Source: Rhodospirillales bacterium (GTDB lineage Bacteria > Pseudomonadota > Alphaproteobacteria > Rhodospirillales > Defluviicoccaceae). From it: 6,356 bases of DNA. This document shows, in pieces, positions 1-5,677 of the stretch. Both the position numbers and the translations under genes were made by a program. The notes below the pieces were generated by a model that saw only the letters and a program-made list of their open reading frames with translations, did not search any database and was not told the origin of the DNA. The stretch spans positions 1-6,356 of the forward strand of contig JAUXFS010000117.1 of assembly GCA_030622775.1 (NCBI GenBank). The letters run 5' to 3'. Every line of letters starts with the position of its first letter. Within the stretch, counting starts at the first letter, position 1.

Positions 1-40
1 CCTCGACGAGGTCAAGCGCGACCCGCCGGCCGAGCGTTAG
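1..40 (+). CDS. 3' end of upstream gene, probably TRAP small permease subunit (DctQ)
   Basis: Only the last 12 codons and a TAG stop (38-40) are present, read in the frame that starts at position 2. They encode LDEVKRDPPAER, a charged, proline-containing tail of the kind that ends cytoplasmic C-termini of small membrane proteins. The identity comes from context: the stop lies 3 bases before the ATG of dctM, and dctQ normally sits directly upstream of dctM with tight or overlapping junctions. Nothing in the 12 residues themselves is diagnostic. The reading frame is fairly safe because the downstream start is so close and has no good Shine-Dalgarno sequence of its own, which suggests translational coupling. 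Confidence 0.55.
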   Translation, partial: LDEVKRDPPAER

Positions 41-43
41 CCG

Positions 44-1408
44 ATGTACATCGAGGACTACCTGCCGCTCTTCATGTTCTTCGCCCTCGCGGTGTTGCTG
101 TTCACCGGCTATCCGGTGGGCTTCGTTCTCGGCGGCGTCGGGCTGGCGTTCGGCTTCATCGGCGTCCTCTTCGACGTCTTCTCGGTCATCGAGTTCTTCA
201 ACATCGTCTCGCGCATCTGGGGCGGCATCGCCGACAACCTGATTCTGGTGGCCATTCCCATGTTCGTGTTCATGGGCACCATGCTGGAAAAGAGCGGCGC
301 CGCGGAGGACCTGCTGCACTGTCTGCAGGTCCTGCTCCGGCGGGTGCCCGGCGGCCTCGCGCTTTCGGTCACCGTCATGGGCACGATCATGGCCGCGACC
401 ACCGGCATCATCGGCGCCTCCGTCGTGATGATGACGTTGATGGCGTTGCCGGTGATGCTGGCCCGCGGCTACCAGAAGGAGCTGGCGACCGGCACTATCG
501 CCGCCTCGGGCACCTTGGGCATCCTCATACCGCCGAGCATCATGCTGGTGATCATGGCCGACCTTCTGGGCCGATCGGTCGGTGTCCTGTTCGTGGCGGC
601 GGTGATCCCGGGGTTCATGCTGTCGGGCATCTACATGTTCTTCATCTTCTCCGCCTGCAGCCTGAAACCGGAGATGGCGCCAAGCATCTCCAAGAGCGAA
701 GCCGAGGAGGAAGGCAGCCTGATCCTCCTGGTGTTGAAGAGCTTCATTCCGCCGTTGTTCCTGATCTTCATGGTGCTGGGGTCGATCCTGTTCGGCTGGG
801 CGACGCCGACGGAGGCCTCGGGTGTCGGCGCCTTCGGCGCCATCATTCTCGCGGCGGCGCGACTCCGATTGACCCGCAAGACGCTCACCGACGTGGTCGA
901 GCGCTCGGCGCTCACCAGCGCCATGATCTTCTTCATTTTCATCGGCGCCACCGCGTTTTCCTATGTATTCCGGTCGCTCGGCGGCGACGACCTCGTCATC
1001 GAGTTCGTCGAAAGGATGGGTTTCGGACCCTGGGGGGTCCTGTTCCTCCTGATGGGGATCGTCTTCCTCCTGGGTTTCTTCTTCGACTGGATCGAGATCA
1101 CCCTGATCGTGTTGCCGGTATTCGCGCCGATCATCGAACTCCTGGATTTCGGCGACCACATCGCCCAGGGCGACCTCGTCTACTGGTTCGCCATCCTCAT
1201 CGCCATCAACCTGCAGACCAGCTTCCTGACGCCGCCGTTCGGCTTCGCGCTGTTCTACATGAAGGGCGTGGCGCCGCCCGGGATAAAAATCCAGCACATC
1301 TACGTGGGCATCATCCCGTTCGTTCTTCTGCAGTTGATCGGGCTGGTCCTGGTGATGGCTTTCCCCAACCTGGCGATGTGGCTCCCGCACCTGATAATCG
1401 ATTTCTGA
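44..1408 (+). CDS. dctM: TRAP transporter large permease subunit (DctM; FcbT3-like)
   Basis: This is a complete 454-residue inner-membrane protein. In TRAP transporters the large subunit forms the translocation path and uses an ion gradient, usually Na+, to import an organic acid delivered by a periplasmic binding protein. Hydrophobic segments cover nearly the whole length, with about 11-13 helices judged by eye. Family motifs include SGTLGILIPPSI (155-166), GWATPTEASGVGAFGA (251-266) and QTSFLTPPFGFALFYMKG (391-408). A charged loop at about 208-224 separates the two halves. The TGIIGASVVMM stretch (120-130) and overall length resemble the mannitol/chloroaromatic (FcbT3) group rather than the shorter C4-dicarboxylate DctM. 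The ATG follows the upstream stop by 3 bases with only a weak GAG-like ribosome site, suggesting coupling to dctQ. The substrate is not predictable from this subunit. Confidence 0.95.
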   Translation: MYIEDYLPLFMFFALAVLLFTGYPVGFVLGGVGLAFGFIGVLFDVFSVIEFFNIVSRIWGGIADNLILVAIPMFVFMGTMLEKSGAAEDLLHCLQVLLRRVPGGLALSVTVMGTIMAATTGIIGASVVMMTLMALPVMLARGYQKELATGTIAASGTLGILIPPSIMLVIMADLLGRSVGVLFVAAVIPGFMLSGIYMFFIFSACSLKPEMAPSISKSEAEEEGSLILLVLKSFIPPLFLIFMVLGSILFGWATPTEASGVGAFGAIILAAARLRLTRKTLTDVVERSALTSAMIFFIFIGATAFSYVFRSLGGDDLVIEFVERMGFGPWGVLFLLMGIVFLLGFFFDWIEITLIVLPVFAPIIELLDFGDHIAQGDLVYWFAILIAINLQTSFLTPPFGFALFYMKGVAPPGIKIQHIYVGIIPFVLLQLIGLVLVMAFPNLAMWLPHLIIDF

Positions 1409-1433
1409 GCGCGCCCGCGGCCCCCGGTTTCGC

Positions 1434-1483
1434 CCGGGAAAGATTGGTTTGACGCTTCCGAAAGACCTCCATATCATTCCCGG
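1434..1483. repeat. Imperfect 11-bp inverted repeat flanking the thiolase promoter
   Basis: The left arm CCGGGAAAGAT (1434-1444) and right arm ATCATTCCCGG (1473-1483) are inverted copies with one mismatch in 11, separated by 28 bases. The arms enclose the -35 box, and the right arm overlaps most of the -10 box. Their centres are 39 bp apart, close to four helical turns. Because most of it lies upstream of the predicted start, it is more likely a protein-binding DNA element than an RNA hairpin. The regulator is unknown and none is encoded in the window. Confidence 0.45.
1449..1477 (+). promoter_or_regulatory. Candidate sigma70-type promoter for the thiolase operon
   Basis: The sequence shows TTGACG (1449-1454) and TATCAT (1472-1477) separated by exactly 17 bases, each matching the -35/-10 consensus at 5 of 6 positions. 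Initiation would be expected near 1484, giving a leader of about 158 bases before the thiolase ATG. It is the best promoter match in the window and sits in the only gap where the catabolic operon would need one. The call is by eye and not supported by transcript data. Confidence 0.55.
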
Positions 1484-1641
1484 CGCCGGCGAACAGGGAG
1501 CAGGCTAGCGGCAAAAGAGGGTTTCAACCCGTGAGATCGCATCAAGGACTTTCGAGTGAATTCGACATCGGATTGTTCGGCCTCGTTTCCTTGGCGGCGG
1601 CCCATCCACGTTAACGGAATAACAGACCGAGGGAGAGAACC

Positions 1642-2835
1642 ATGACGCAGTCGGACCCCGTCGTCATCGTCGGCGCGGCGCGCACCCCCATGGGCAGCAT
1701 GCTGGGCGATTTCGCGACCGTAAGCGCGACGCATTTGGGCGGCGCCGCCATCAAGGCGGCGCTCGAACGTTCGAAGGTTTCCCCGGACGATATCGGGGAG
1801 GTCATCATGGGCTGTTGCCTGATGGCCGGTCTCAAGCAGGCTCCCGCCCGACAGGCGGCTCATTTCGCCGGAGTTCCGTGGCACGTGGGCGCGACGACGC
1901 TGACCAAGATGTGCGGCTCGGCGATGAAGGCCGCCATGTTCGGCCATGACAATATCCTGGTAGGCTCCCATGACATCGTCGTCGCCGGCGGCATGGAGAG
2001 CATGTCGAACGCTCCGTACCTGATGCTCAAGGGCCGCACCGGCTACCGCCTGGGCCACGGCGATCAGTTAAAGGACCATATGTTCTACGACGGCCTTGAG
2101 GACGCGTACGAGGAAGGCCGGCCGATGGGTACGTTTGCCGAGGACTGCGCCGAGATCTACCAGTTTACGCGCGAGGCCCAGGACGCCTTCGCGACCGAGT
2201 CGGTGACGCGCGCCCAGAACGCCGTCAACGACGGTACGTTCGAGAAGGAAGTCGCTCCGGTCCTGGTCAAGTCGCGCAAGGGCGACCGGTTGGTCGAGAC
2301 CGATCAAGCGCCATTCGATGTCGCCATCGACAAGATCCCGACACTGAGGCCCGCGTTCCGCAAGGACGGGACGGTGACGGCGGCGAGCTCGAGCTCGATC
2401 TCCGACGGCGCCGCGGCGCTGGTCCTGATGAAGCGCTCCGAGGCGGAGAAGCGAGGCGTGACGCCGTTGGCGGTGATCCATGCCCACTCGACCAATTCCC
2501 AGGAACCGAACCTGTTCACCACGGCTCCGATCGGCGCCATCAACAAGGTTCTGCAAAAGGCCGGTTGGAACAGTGGCGACGTGGAGCTTTGGGAGATCAA
2601 CGAGGCGTTCGCGGTAGTGACCATGGCCGCCATGCGCGACATCGACATCCCCCACGACAAGGTCAACGTCCACGGCGGCGCCTGCGCGCTCGGCCATCCG
2701 ATCGGCGCATCCGGGGCGCGGATCATCGTCACCCTGATGCACGCCCTCGAGAAGCATGGTCTGAAGAAGGGTGTCGCGGGCCTGTGCATCGGCGGCGGCG
2801 AGGCCACGGCGATGGCCATCGAGCGGGTTACCTGA
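1642..2835 (+). CDS. Thiolase (acetyl-CoA acetyltransferase / 3-ketoacyl-CoA thiolase)
   Basis: This cytoplasmic 397-residue enzyme is full length for the type II thiolase family. It cleaves a 3-ketoacyl-CoA with CoA to acetyl-CoA and a shortened acyl-CoA, or runs in reverse to condense two acyl-CoAs. All catalytic elements are visible: nucleophile Cys91 in TKMCGSAMKA, GGMESMSNAPY (116-126), NEAF (320-323), His352 in GHPIGASGAR, and Cys382 in GLCIGGGEA. Two motifs deviate from what I expect. The residue after CGS is Ala94 where Gly is usual, and TAASSSSISDGAA (246-258) has Ser where many relatives have Asn. Neither removes a catalytic residue. The ATG follows a GAGGGAGAG ribosome site by 4 bases. 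It is first in a likely operon with the ligase and SDR, which favours a degradative role. Exact chain length or branching preference cannot be read. Confidence 0.95.
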   Translation: MTQSDPVVIVGAARTPMGSMLGDFATVSATHLGGAAIKAALERSKVSPDDIGEVIMGCCLMAGLKQAPARQAAHFAGVPWHVGATTLTKMCGSAMKAAMFGHDNILVGSHDIVVAGGMESMSNAPYLMLKGRTGYRLGHGDQLKDHMFYDGLEDAYEEGRPMGTFAEDCAEIYQFTREAQDAFATESVTRAQNAVNDGTFEKEVAPVLVKSRKGDRLVETDQAPFDVAIDKIPTLRPAFRKDGTVTAASSSSISDGAAALVLMKRSEAEKRGVTPLAVIHAHSTNSQEPNLFTTAPIGAINKVLQKAGWNSGDVELWEINEAFAVVTMAAMRDIDIPHDKVNVHGGACALGHPIGASGARIIVTLMHALEKHGLKKGVAGLCIGGGEATAMAIERVT

Positions 2836-2982
2836 CGGACTTCCGCGGCGACCGCCGCGTTGGGCGGACAGATCGGTCGGGCACCGTGATCGACGTTGAC
2901 GGCGTAAGCGTGTAGGTACCGGGCGATCAACCGCAAAAGCACGGGCAAAAAGCCCGGGGCAAACCAAAGGGGAGGAACGACC
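2836..2982. other. Structured thiolase-ligase intercistronic region
   Basis: This 147-bp spacer has no gene and no convincing promoter. It holds a strong inverted repeat, CGCGGCG-AC-CGCCGCG (2844-2859), starting 8 bases after the thiolase stop. Next is a bulged hairpin at 2871-2891 (CGGT/ACCG plus GAT/ATC). A third hairpin, CGGGC-AAAAA-GCCCG (2942-2956), lies 12 bases before the ligase ribosome site GGGGAGG (2969-2975), which is 7 bases from the ATG. The hairpins lack T-tracts, so full termination is not expected. Partial termination, RNA processing or protection of the thiolase 3' end are possible. The same-strand order and lack of another promoter argue that the ligase is co-transcribed with the thiolase. 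Confidence 0.5.
2844..2859 (+). terminator. GC-rich hairpin after thiolase stop, weak or attenuating terminator at most
   Basis: A perfect 7-bp inverted repeat with a 2-base centre forms a 6-bp all-G/C stem with a GACC loop as RNA. Only two T residues follow, so it does not meet the usual intrinsic terminator pattern. It might pause or stabilise the transcript. Confidence 0.25.
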
Positions 2983-4509
2983 ATGAACATCGGCGCGCTG
3001 TTGCCCCGCCATGCACGCTATCGCGGCGACCATATCGCCCTCGTGGTCGGCGGCCGGCGGCTCACCTATCGGCAGCTCAACGCCGAGGTCAATCGGCTGG
3101 CCAACGCCTGGTTGGCGGCGGGGCTCCGGAAAGGGGACAAGTTCACCACCGTTCTCCCGAACTGCCTGGAGATGATGGTGGCCTACTGGGCGGCGGCCAA
3201 GACCGGCATCGTCATCGTGCCGGCCAGTCCGCTGTTGCAGGACGCCGGCCTGGCGACGCTGATAACCGATTCCGACACCGTTCTGGTCATCGCCGACGCC
3301 TCGTTCGCCGACTCCTTGGATCGGATCCGCGCCGATCTGCCGGCGGTCGCCGCCGACCGCTACATCCTGGTCGGGGACAACGCCGAACGGCCGGGTTTCC
3401 GGTCCTACGACGGGTTCGTCGCCGAGGCGTCCGAGGACAACCCGCCCGACGCCGGGCTCGGCGACGACGACATGTACAACATCATGTACTCCAGCGGCAC
3501 CACCGGGCAACCGAAGGGGATCGTCCACACCCACTACGTGCGGGCGATGTACTGCATGATCTTCGCCGGGAGGTTCCGGATCATTCCGGAGAGCGTCGTC
3601 CTTCACGCCGGATCGATCGTGTTCAACGGATCGATGGTCGACCTGATGCCGTGGATGTTCGTCGGCGGCACCTACATCCTCCACGAGTCGTTCGACGCCG
3701 AACGGGTGATCGAGGATATCGCCGAGTGGAAGGTCAGCCACGTCGTGATGGTCCCTTCCCAGATCATCTCCATCCTCAACAGCCCGGCGTTCGAGCCGCG
3801 CAAGCTGGAATCCCTGGAGATGCTCCAGAACATCGGCGCGCCGCTGCTGCTCGAACACAAACAGAAGCTCAACGACCTGCTGCCGGGCCGCTTCTACGAG
3901 CTGTACGGCCTGACCGAGGGCCTGATGGCCGTCCTCGACAAGCAGGACTCCATGCGCAAGGTCGGCTCGGTCGGCTGCGCGCCGCCGTTCATGGATATCA
4001 AGATCCTGCGCGAGGACGGCGGCGAATGCGCGCCGGGCGAGGTCGGCGAGATCGTCGGCCGCAGCCCGTGCATGATGCCCGGCTACTACAAGCGTCCGGA
4101 CCTCACAGAGAAGGCGATCATCGACGGCTGGCTGCACTCGGGCGACGCCGGCTACATGGACGAGGACGGTTACCTGTTCCTGGTCGACCGCATCAAGGAC
4201 ATGATCATCTCCGGCGGCGTTAACGTCTATCCCCACGACATCGAGGAGGTGGTGATCCAGCATCCGGCGGTGCGCGAGGTCGCGGTGATCGGCATTCTCG
4301 ACGACAAATGGGGCGAGGTGCCGGTCGCCACGGTGTGCCTGATGGAGGGCGAGACGGTCTCGCCGGAAGACCTGGTCGCCTGGACCAACCAGCGGGTCGG
4401 CGCCAAGTTCCAGCGGATCAAGGACGTGGTGATCTACGGCGAGTTCCCCCGCAACGTCGCCGGCAAGGTCCTCAAGCGCGAGATGCGCGACGAGTACGGC
4501 ACGGAGTAA
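2983..4509 (+). CDS. AMP-forming acyl-CoA ligase (ANL superfamily)
   Basis: This 508-residue cytoplasmic enzyme is the usual length for class I adenylate-forming acyl-CoA synthetases. It activates a carboxylic acid with ATP to an acyl-adenylate and transfers it to CoA, releasing AMP and PPi. The core motifs are in order and intact: the phosphate-binding loop YSSGTTGQPKG (169-179), YELYGLTEG (305-313), LHSGD (384-388) with ATP-ribose-binding Asp388, and VDRIKDMIISGGVNVYP (401-417) containing the domain hinge. The C-terminal PRNVAGKVLKREMR (489-502) carries the presumed catalytic Lys495. The ATG has an ideal GGGGAGG ribosome site 7 bases upstream. It sits between thiolase and SDR dehydrogenase, which fits entry of an imported acid into CoA-dependent degradation. 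Substrate class (fatty, hydroxy, aromatic) is not determined; the motifs are shared across the superfamily. Confidence 0.95.
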   Translation: MNIGALLPRHARYRGDHIALVVGGRRLTYRQLNAEVNRLANAWLAAGLRKGDKFTTVLPNCLEMMVAYWAAAKTGIVIVPASPLLQDAGLATLITDSDTVLVIADASFADSLDRIRADLPAVAADRYILVGDNAERPGFRSYDGFVAEASEDNPPDAGLGDDDMYNIMYSSGTTGQPKGIVHTHYVRAMYCMIFAGRFRIIPESVVLHAGSIVFNGSMVDLMPWMFVGGTYILHESFDAERVIEDIAEWKVSHVVMVPSQIISILNSPAFEPRKLESLEMLQNIGAPLLLEHKQKLNDLLPGRFYELYGLTEGLMAVLDKQDSMRKVGSVGCAPPFMDIKILREDGGECAPGEVGEIVGRSPCMMPGYYKRPDLTEKAIIDGWLHSGDAGYMDEDGYLFLVDRIKDMIISGGVNVYPHDIEEVVIQHPAVREVAVIGILDDKWGEVPVATVCLMEGETVSPEDLVAWTNQRVGAKFQRIKDVVIYGEFPRNVAGKVLKREMRDEYGTE

Positions 4510-4525
4510 GGAGCTGTTGGGGAAT
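4508..4525 (+). repeat. Direct repeat copy 1, overlapping the ligase stop
   Basis: GCTGTTGGGGAAT at 4513-4525 recurs exactly at 5316-5328. Allowing one inserted A (4512), the match extends to AAGG on the left, where the first two bases are the end of the ligase TAA stop. This copy lies between the ligase stop and the SDR ribosome site. The function is unknown. Confidence 0.5.
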
Positions 4526-4547
4526 CCGGACTTGAAAGGAGGAAGAC

Positions 4548-5309
4548 ATGAAAGCCAAAGGGCATGCGGCAATCGTGACCGGGGCCGGTTCGGGTCTCGG
4601 CGAGGCGACGGCGCGGGCGCTGGCCGAGGCCGGCGCGAGGGTCGCCATATTCGACGTTGACGAAGACGCCGCCGCCGCGGTCGCCGCCGACATCGGTGGC
4701 ATCGCCGTGAGCTGCGACGTGAGCGACTCGGACTCGGCGGAACGGGCCTTCGCCAAGGCTCGCGAGTCTCACGGGCCGGCCCGTATCGCCGTCAACTGCG
4801 CCGGGATCGCCCCGCCGGGGAAGATCGTCGGCCGCAACGGCCCCCTGCCGCTCGAGGTCTTCGCCAAGGTCGTCGCCGTCAACCTGCTCGGGACCTTCAA
4901 CATCATGCGGCTCGCCGCCGCCGACATGCAGGAATCGGAGCCGCTGGAGACGGGCGAGCGCGGGATCGTCGTCAACACCGCGTCGATCGCCGCCTTCGAC
5001 GGACAGATCGGTCAGGCCGCCTACGCGGCGTCCAAGGGCGGCGTCATCGCCCTGACCCTGCCGGCGGCGCGCGAACTCGCCCGTCACGGGATCCGGGTGC
5101 TGACGATCGCGCCCGGCACCTTCGGAACGCCCATGCTCAAGGCCCTGCCCGAGGAGACGCAAGCCTCGCTGGGCGCGGCGGTTCCGTTTCCGTCGCGGCT
5201 CGGCGAGCCGGAGGAGTTCGCCAGCCTCGTCATGCACATGATCGACAACGTCATGCTCAACGGCGAGGTGGTGCGCATCGACGGAGCCCTGCGCATGGCG
5301 CCATCGTAA
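4548..5309 (+). CDS. SDR-family 3-hydroxyacyl-CoA dehydrogenase, type II (HSD10/HADH2-like)
   Basis: This 253-residue classical short-chain dehydrogenase probably oxidises an L-3-hydroxyacyl-CoA to the 3-ketoacyl-CoA with NAD+. Visible elements are the Rossmann glycine motif TGAGSGLG (11-18), Asp36 after the second strand (which favours NAD over NADP), NCAG (83-86), Asn112 in the fourth helix, Ser146 in NTAS, Tyr159 and Lys163 in YAASK, and PG (189-190). Several stretches read very close to human HSD17B10 (type 2 3-hydroxyacyl-CoA dehydrogenase): NTASIAAFDGQIGQAAY (143-159), VPFPSRLGEPEE (212-223) and the C-terminal LNGEVVRIDGALRM (237-250). That family is known for short-chain and 2-methyl-3-hydroxybutyryl-CoA oxidation. 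The ATG has a near-perfect AAAGGAGG site (4535-4542) 5 bases upstream. The gap to the ligase is only 38 bases, so the two are almost certainly co-transcribed, and the adjacent thiolase would use its product. Confidence 0.93.
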   Translation: MKAKGHAAIVTGAGSGLGEATARALAEAGARVAIFDVDEDAAAAVAADIGGIAVSCDVSDSDSAERAFAKARESHGPARIAVNCAGIAPPGKIVGRNGPLPLEVFAKVVAVNLLGTFNIMRLAAADMQESEPLETGERGIVVNTASIAAFDGQIGQAAYAASKGGVIALTLPAARELARHGIRVLTIAPGTFGTPMLKALPEETQASLGAAVPFPSRLGEPEEFASLVMHMIDNVMLNGEVVRIDGALRMAPS

Positions 5310-5311
5310 CC

Positions 5312-5328
5312 AAGGGCTGTTGGGGAAT
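5312..5328 (+). repeat. Direct repeat copy 2, just after the SDR stop
   Basis: AAGG followed by GCTGTTGGGGAAT (5316-5328) starts 2 bases after the SDR TAA stop and duplicates the element after the ligase stop. The two copies bracket the SDR gene and its ribosome site as a roughly 800-bp unit. No terminal inverted repeats or transposase accompany them. Confidence 0.5.
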
Positions 5329-5380
5329 AAGTGAGGCGTTTGGCGGGAGTTGGCCCGGTATCGGCGCGCACGAAAGACCG

Positions 5381-5409
5381 TTGTTTTGTCAACTCGGTAC
5401 GAGTATTGC
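5381..5409 (+). promoter_or_regulatory. Possible promoter with overlapping inverted-repeat operator upstream of dctP
   Basis: TTGTTT (5381-5386) and TATTGC (5404-5409) are spaced by 17 bases, with 4 of 6 and 3 of 6 consensus matches, so the promoter itself is weak. Between and touching them is ACTCG-GTA-CGAGT (5392-5404), a perfect 5-bp inverted repeat with a 3-base centre. This spacing suits a small dimeric repressor site. The predicted start would lie about 260 bases before dctP. The case rests on coincidence of the two patterns in an AT-richer patch. Confidence 0.3.
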
Positions 5410-5677
5410 TTACTAAGAAGAAGCCGCGCACCAACCTTCGGGTGAACAAGACGGCGCAAGGAGGGGAGAAGCCTGTTGACCGGGTGCCCGATCACCGATT
5501 CGCGTGTTGCATCTGCCAACCGGCGCCGGTCCGTCTTGCCGCCGATATCCCTTCCCGATCCGCTGTTCCCCGGTCATGCGCGGTATGCCCGCCGGCTCGC
5601 GGGTCCTAGACCATACGTGACGCCATGAATTCGCAAGTGCTCTTAGAAATCAAAAGCAGCAAGGGAGAATACCCAAG

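Larger units (their letters stand above)
1409..1641. other. Intergenic region dctM-thiolase: no gene, control region
   Basis: This 233-bp gap holds no credible coding sequence. It contains a weak GC hairpin just after dctM (CCCGG/CCGGG, 1423-1427 and 1434-1438, 6-base loop) without a T-tract, so dctM has no convincing intrinsic terminator here. It also contains the sigma70-like promoter and flanking inverted repeat listed separately. A long leader of about 150 bases follows, with a small GGGT/ACCC hairpin at 1519-1530. The thiolase Shine-Dalgarno GAGGGAGAG lies about 4 bases before the ATG. Read-through from dctM into the thiolase gene remains possible. Confidence 0.7.
5310..5677. other. 368-bp non-coding region upstream of dctP
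   Basis: No credible gene was found. The content, in order, is as follows. Direct repeat copy 2 spans 5312-5328. An AT-richer patch at about 5381-5420 holds the inverted repeat ACTCG-GTA-CGAGT (5392-5404) within possible promoter boxes. A purine-rich AAGGAGGGGAG tract (5458-5468) looks like a ribosome site but has no useful start codon after it. At 5583-5616 there is a folded segment: GTATGCCCGC pairing with GCGGG and then, past an 8-base bulge, with CATAC. The dctP Shine-Dalgarno AAGGGAG (5661-5667) lies 10 bases before the ATG. No intrinsic terminator with a T-tract follows the SDR gene. Confidence 0.65.

Noticed and set aside
1423..1438. Intrinsic terminator for dctM
   Set aside because: The stem is only 5 bp and is followed by AAAGATTGG rather than a T-tract. 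Its right arm is better explained as part of the inverted repeat around the thiolase promoter.
2896..2924. TTGACG at 2896-2901 as a -35 box for a ligase promoter
   Set aside because: Nothing resembling a -10 box lies 16-18 bases downstream; the region there is CCGGGC-like.
2068..4572. Very long open frame on the minus strand (over 800 codons) opposite thiolase and ligase
   Set aside because: It lies antisense to two clear enzyme genes. Its translation is low-complexity, rich in Asp, His, Arg, Val and Gly, with no recognisable domain. GC-rich codon bias on the + strand removes stops from this frame, a common artefact.
2865..5013. 14-base exact repeat CGGACAGATCGGTC at 2865-2878 and 5000-5013
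   Set aside because: One copy is inside the SDR coding sequence where it encodes conserved residues, and the other is in the thiolase-ligase gap. With no positional logic it is best seen as chance in a GC-rich window.
5370..5391. Minus-strand TTGACA at 5391-5386 as a divergent promoter
   Set aside because: The bases 17 further along on that strand are GC-rich with no -10 box, and no minus-strand gene follows.
5331..5609. 92-codon GTG-start open frame after the SDR gene
   Set aside because: The product is Arg/Pro/Cys-rich with no domain or membrane segment, composition is unlike the neighbouring genes, and the frame spans the AT-richer promoter-like patch. The GGGG before the GTG is part of the direct repeat rather than a clear ribosome site.
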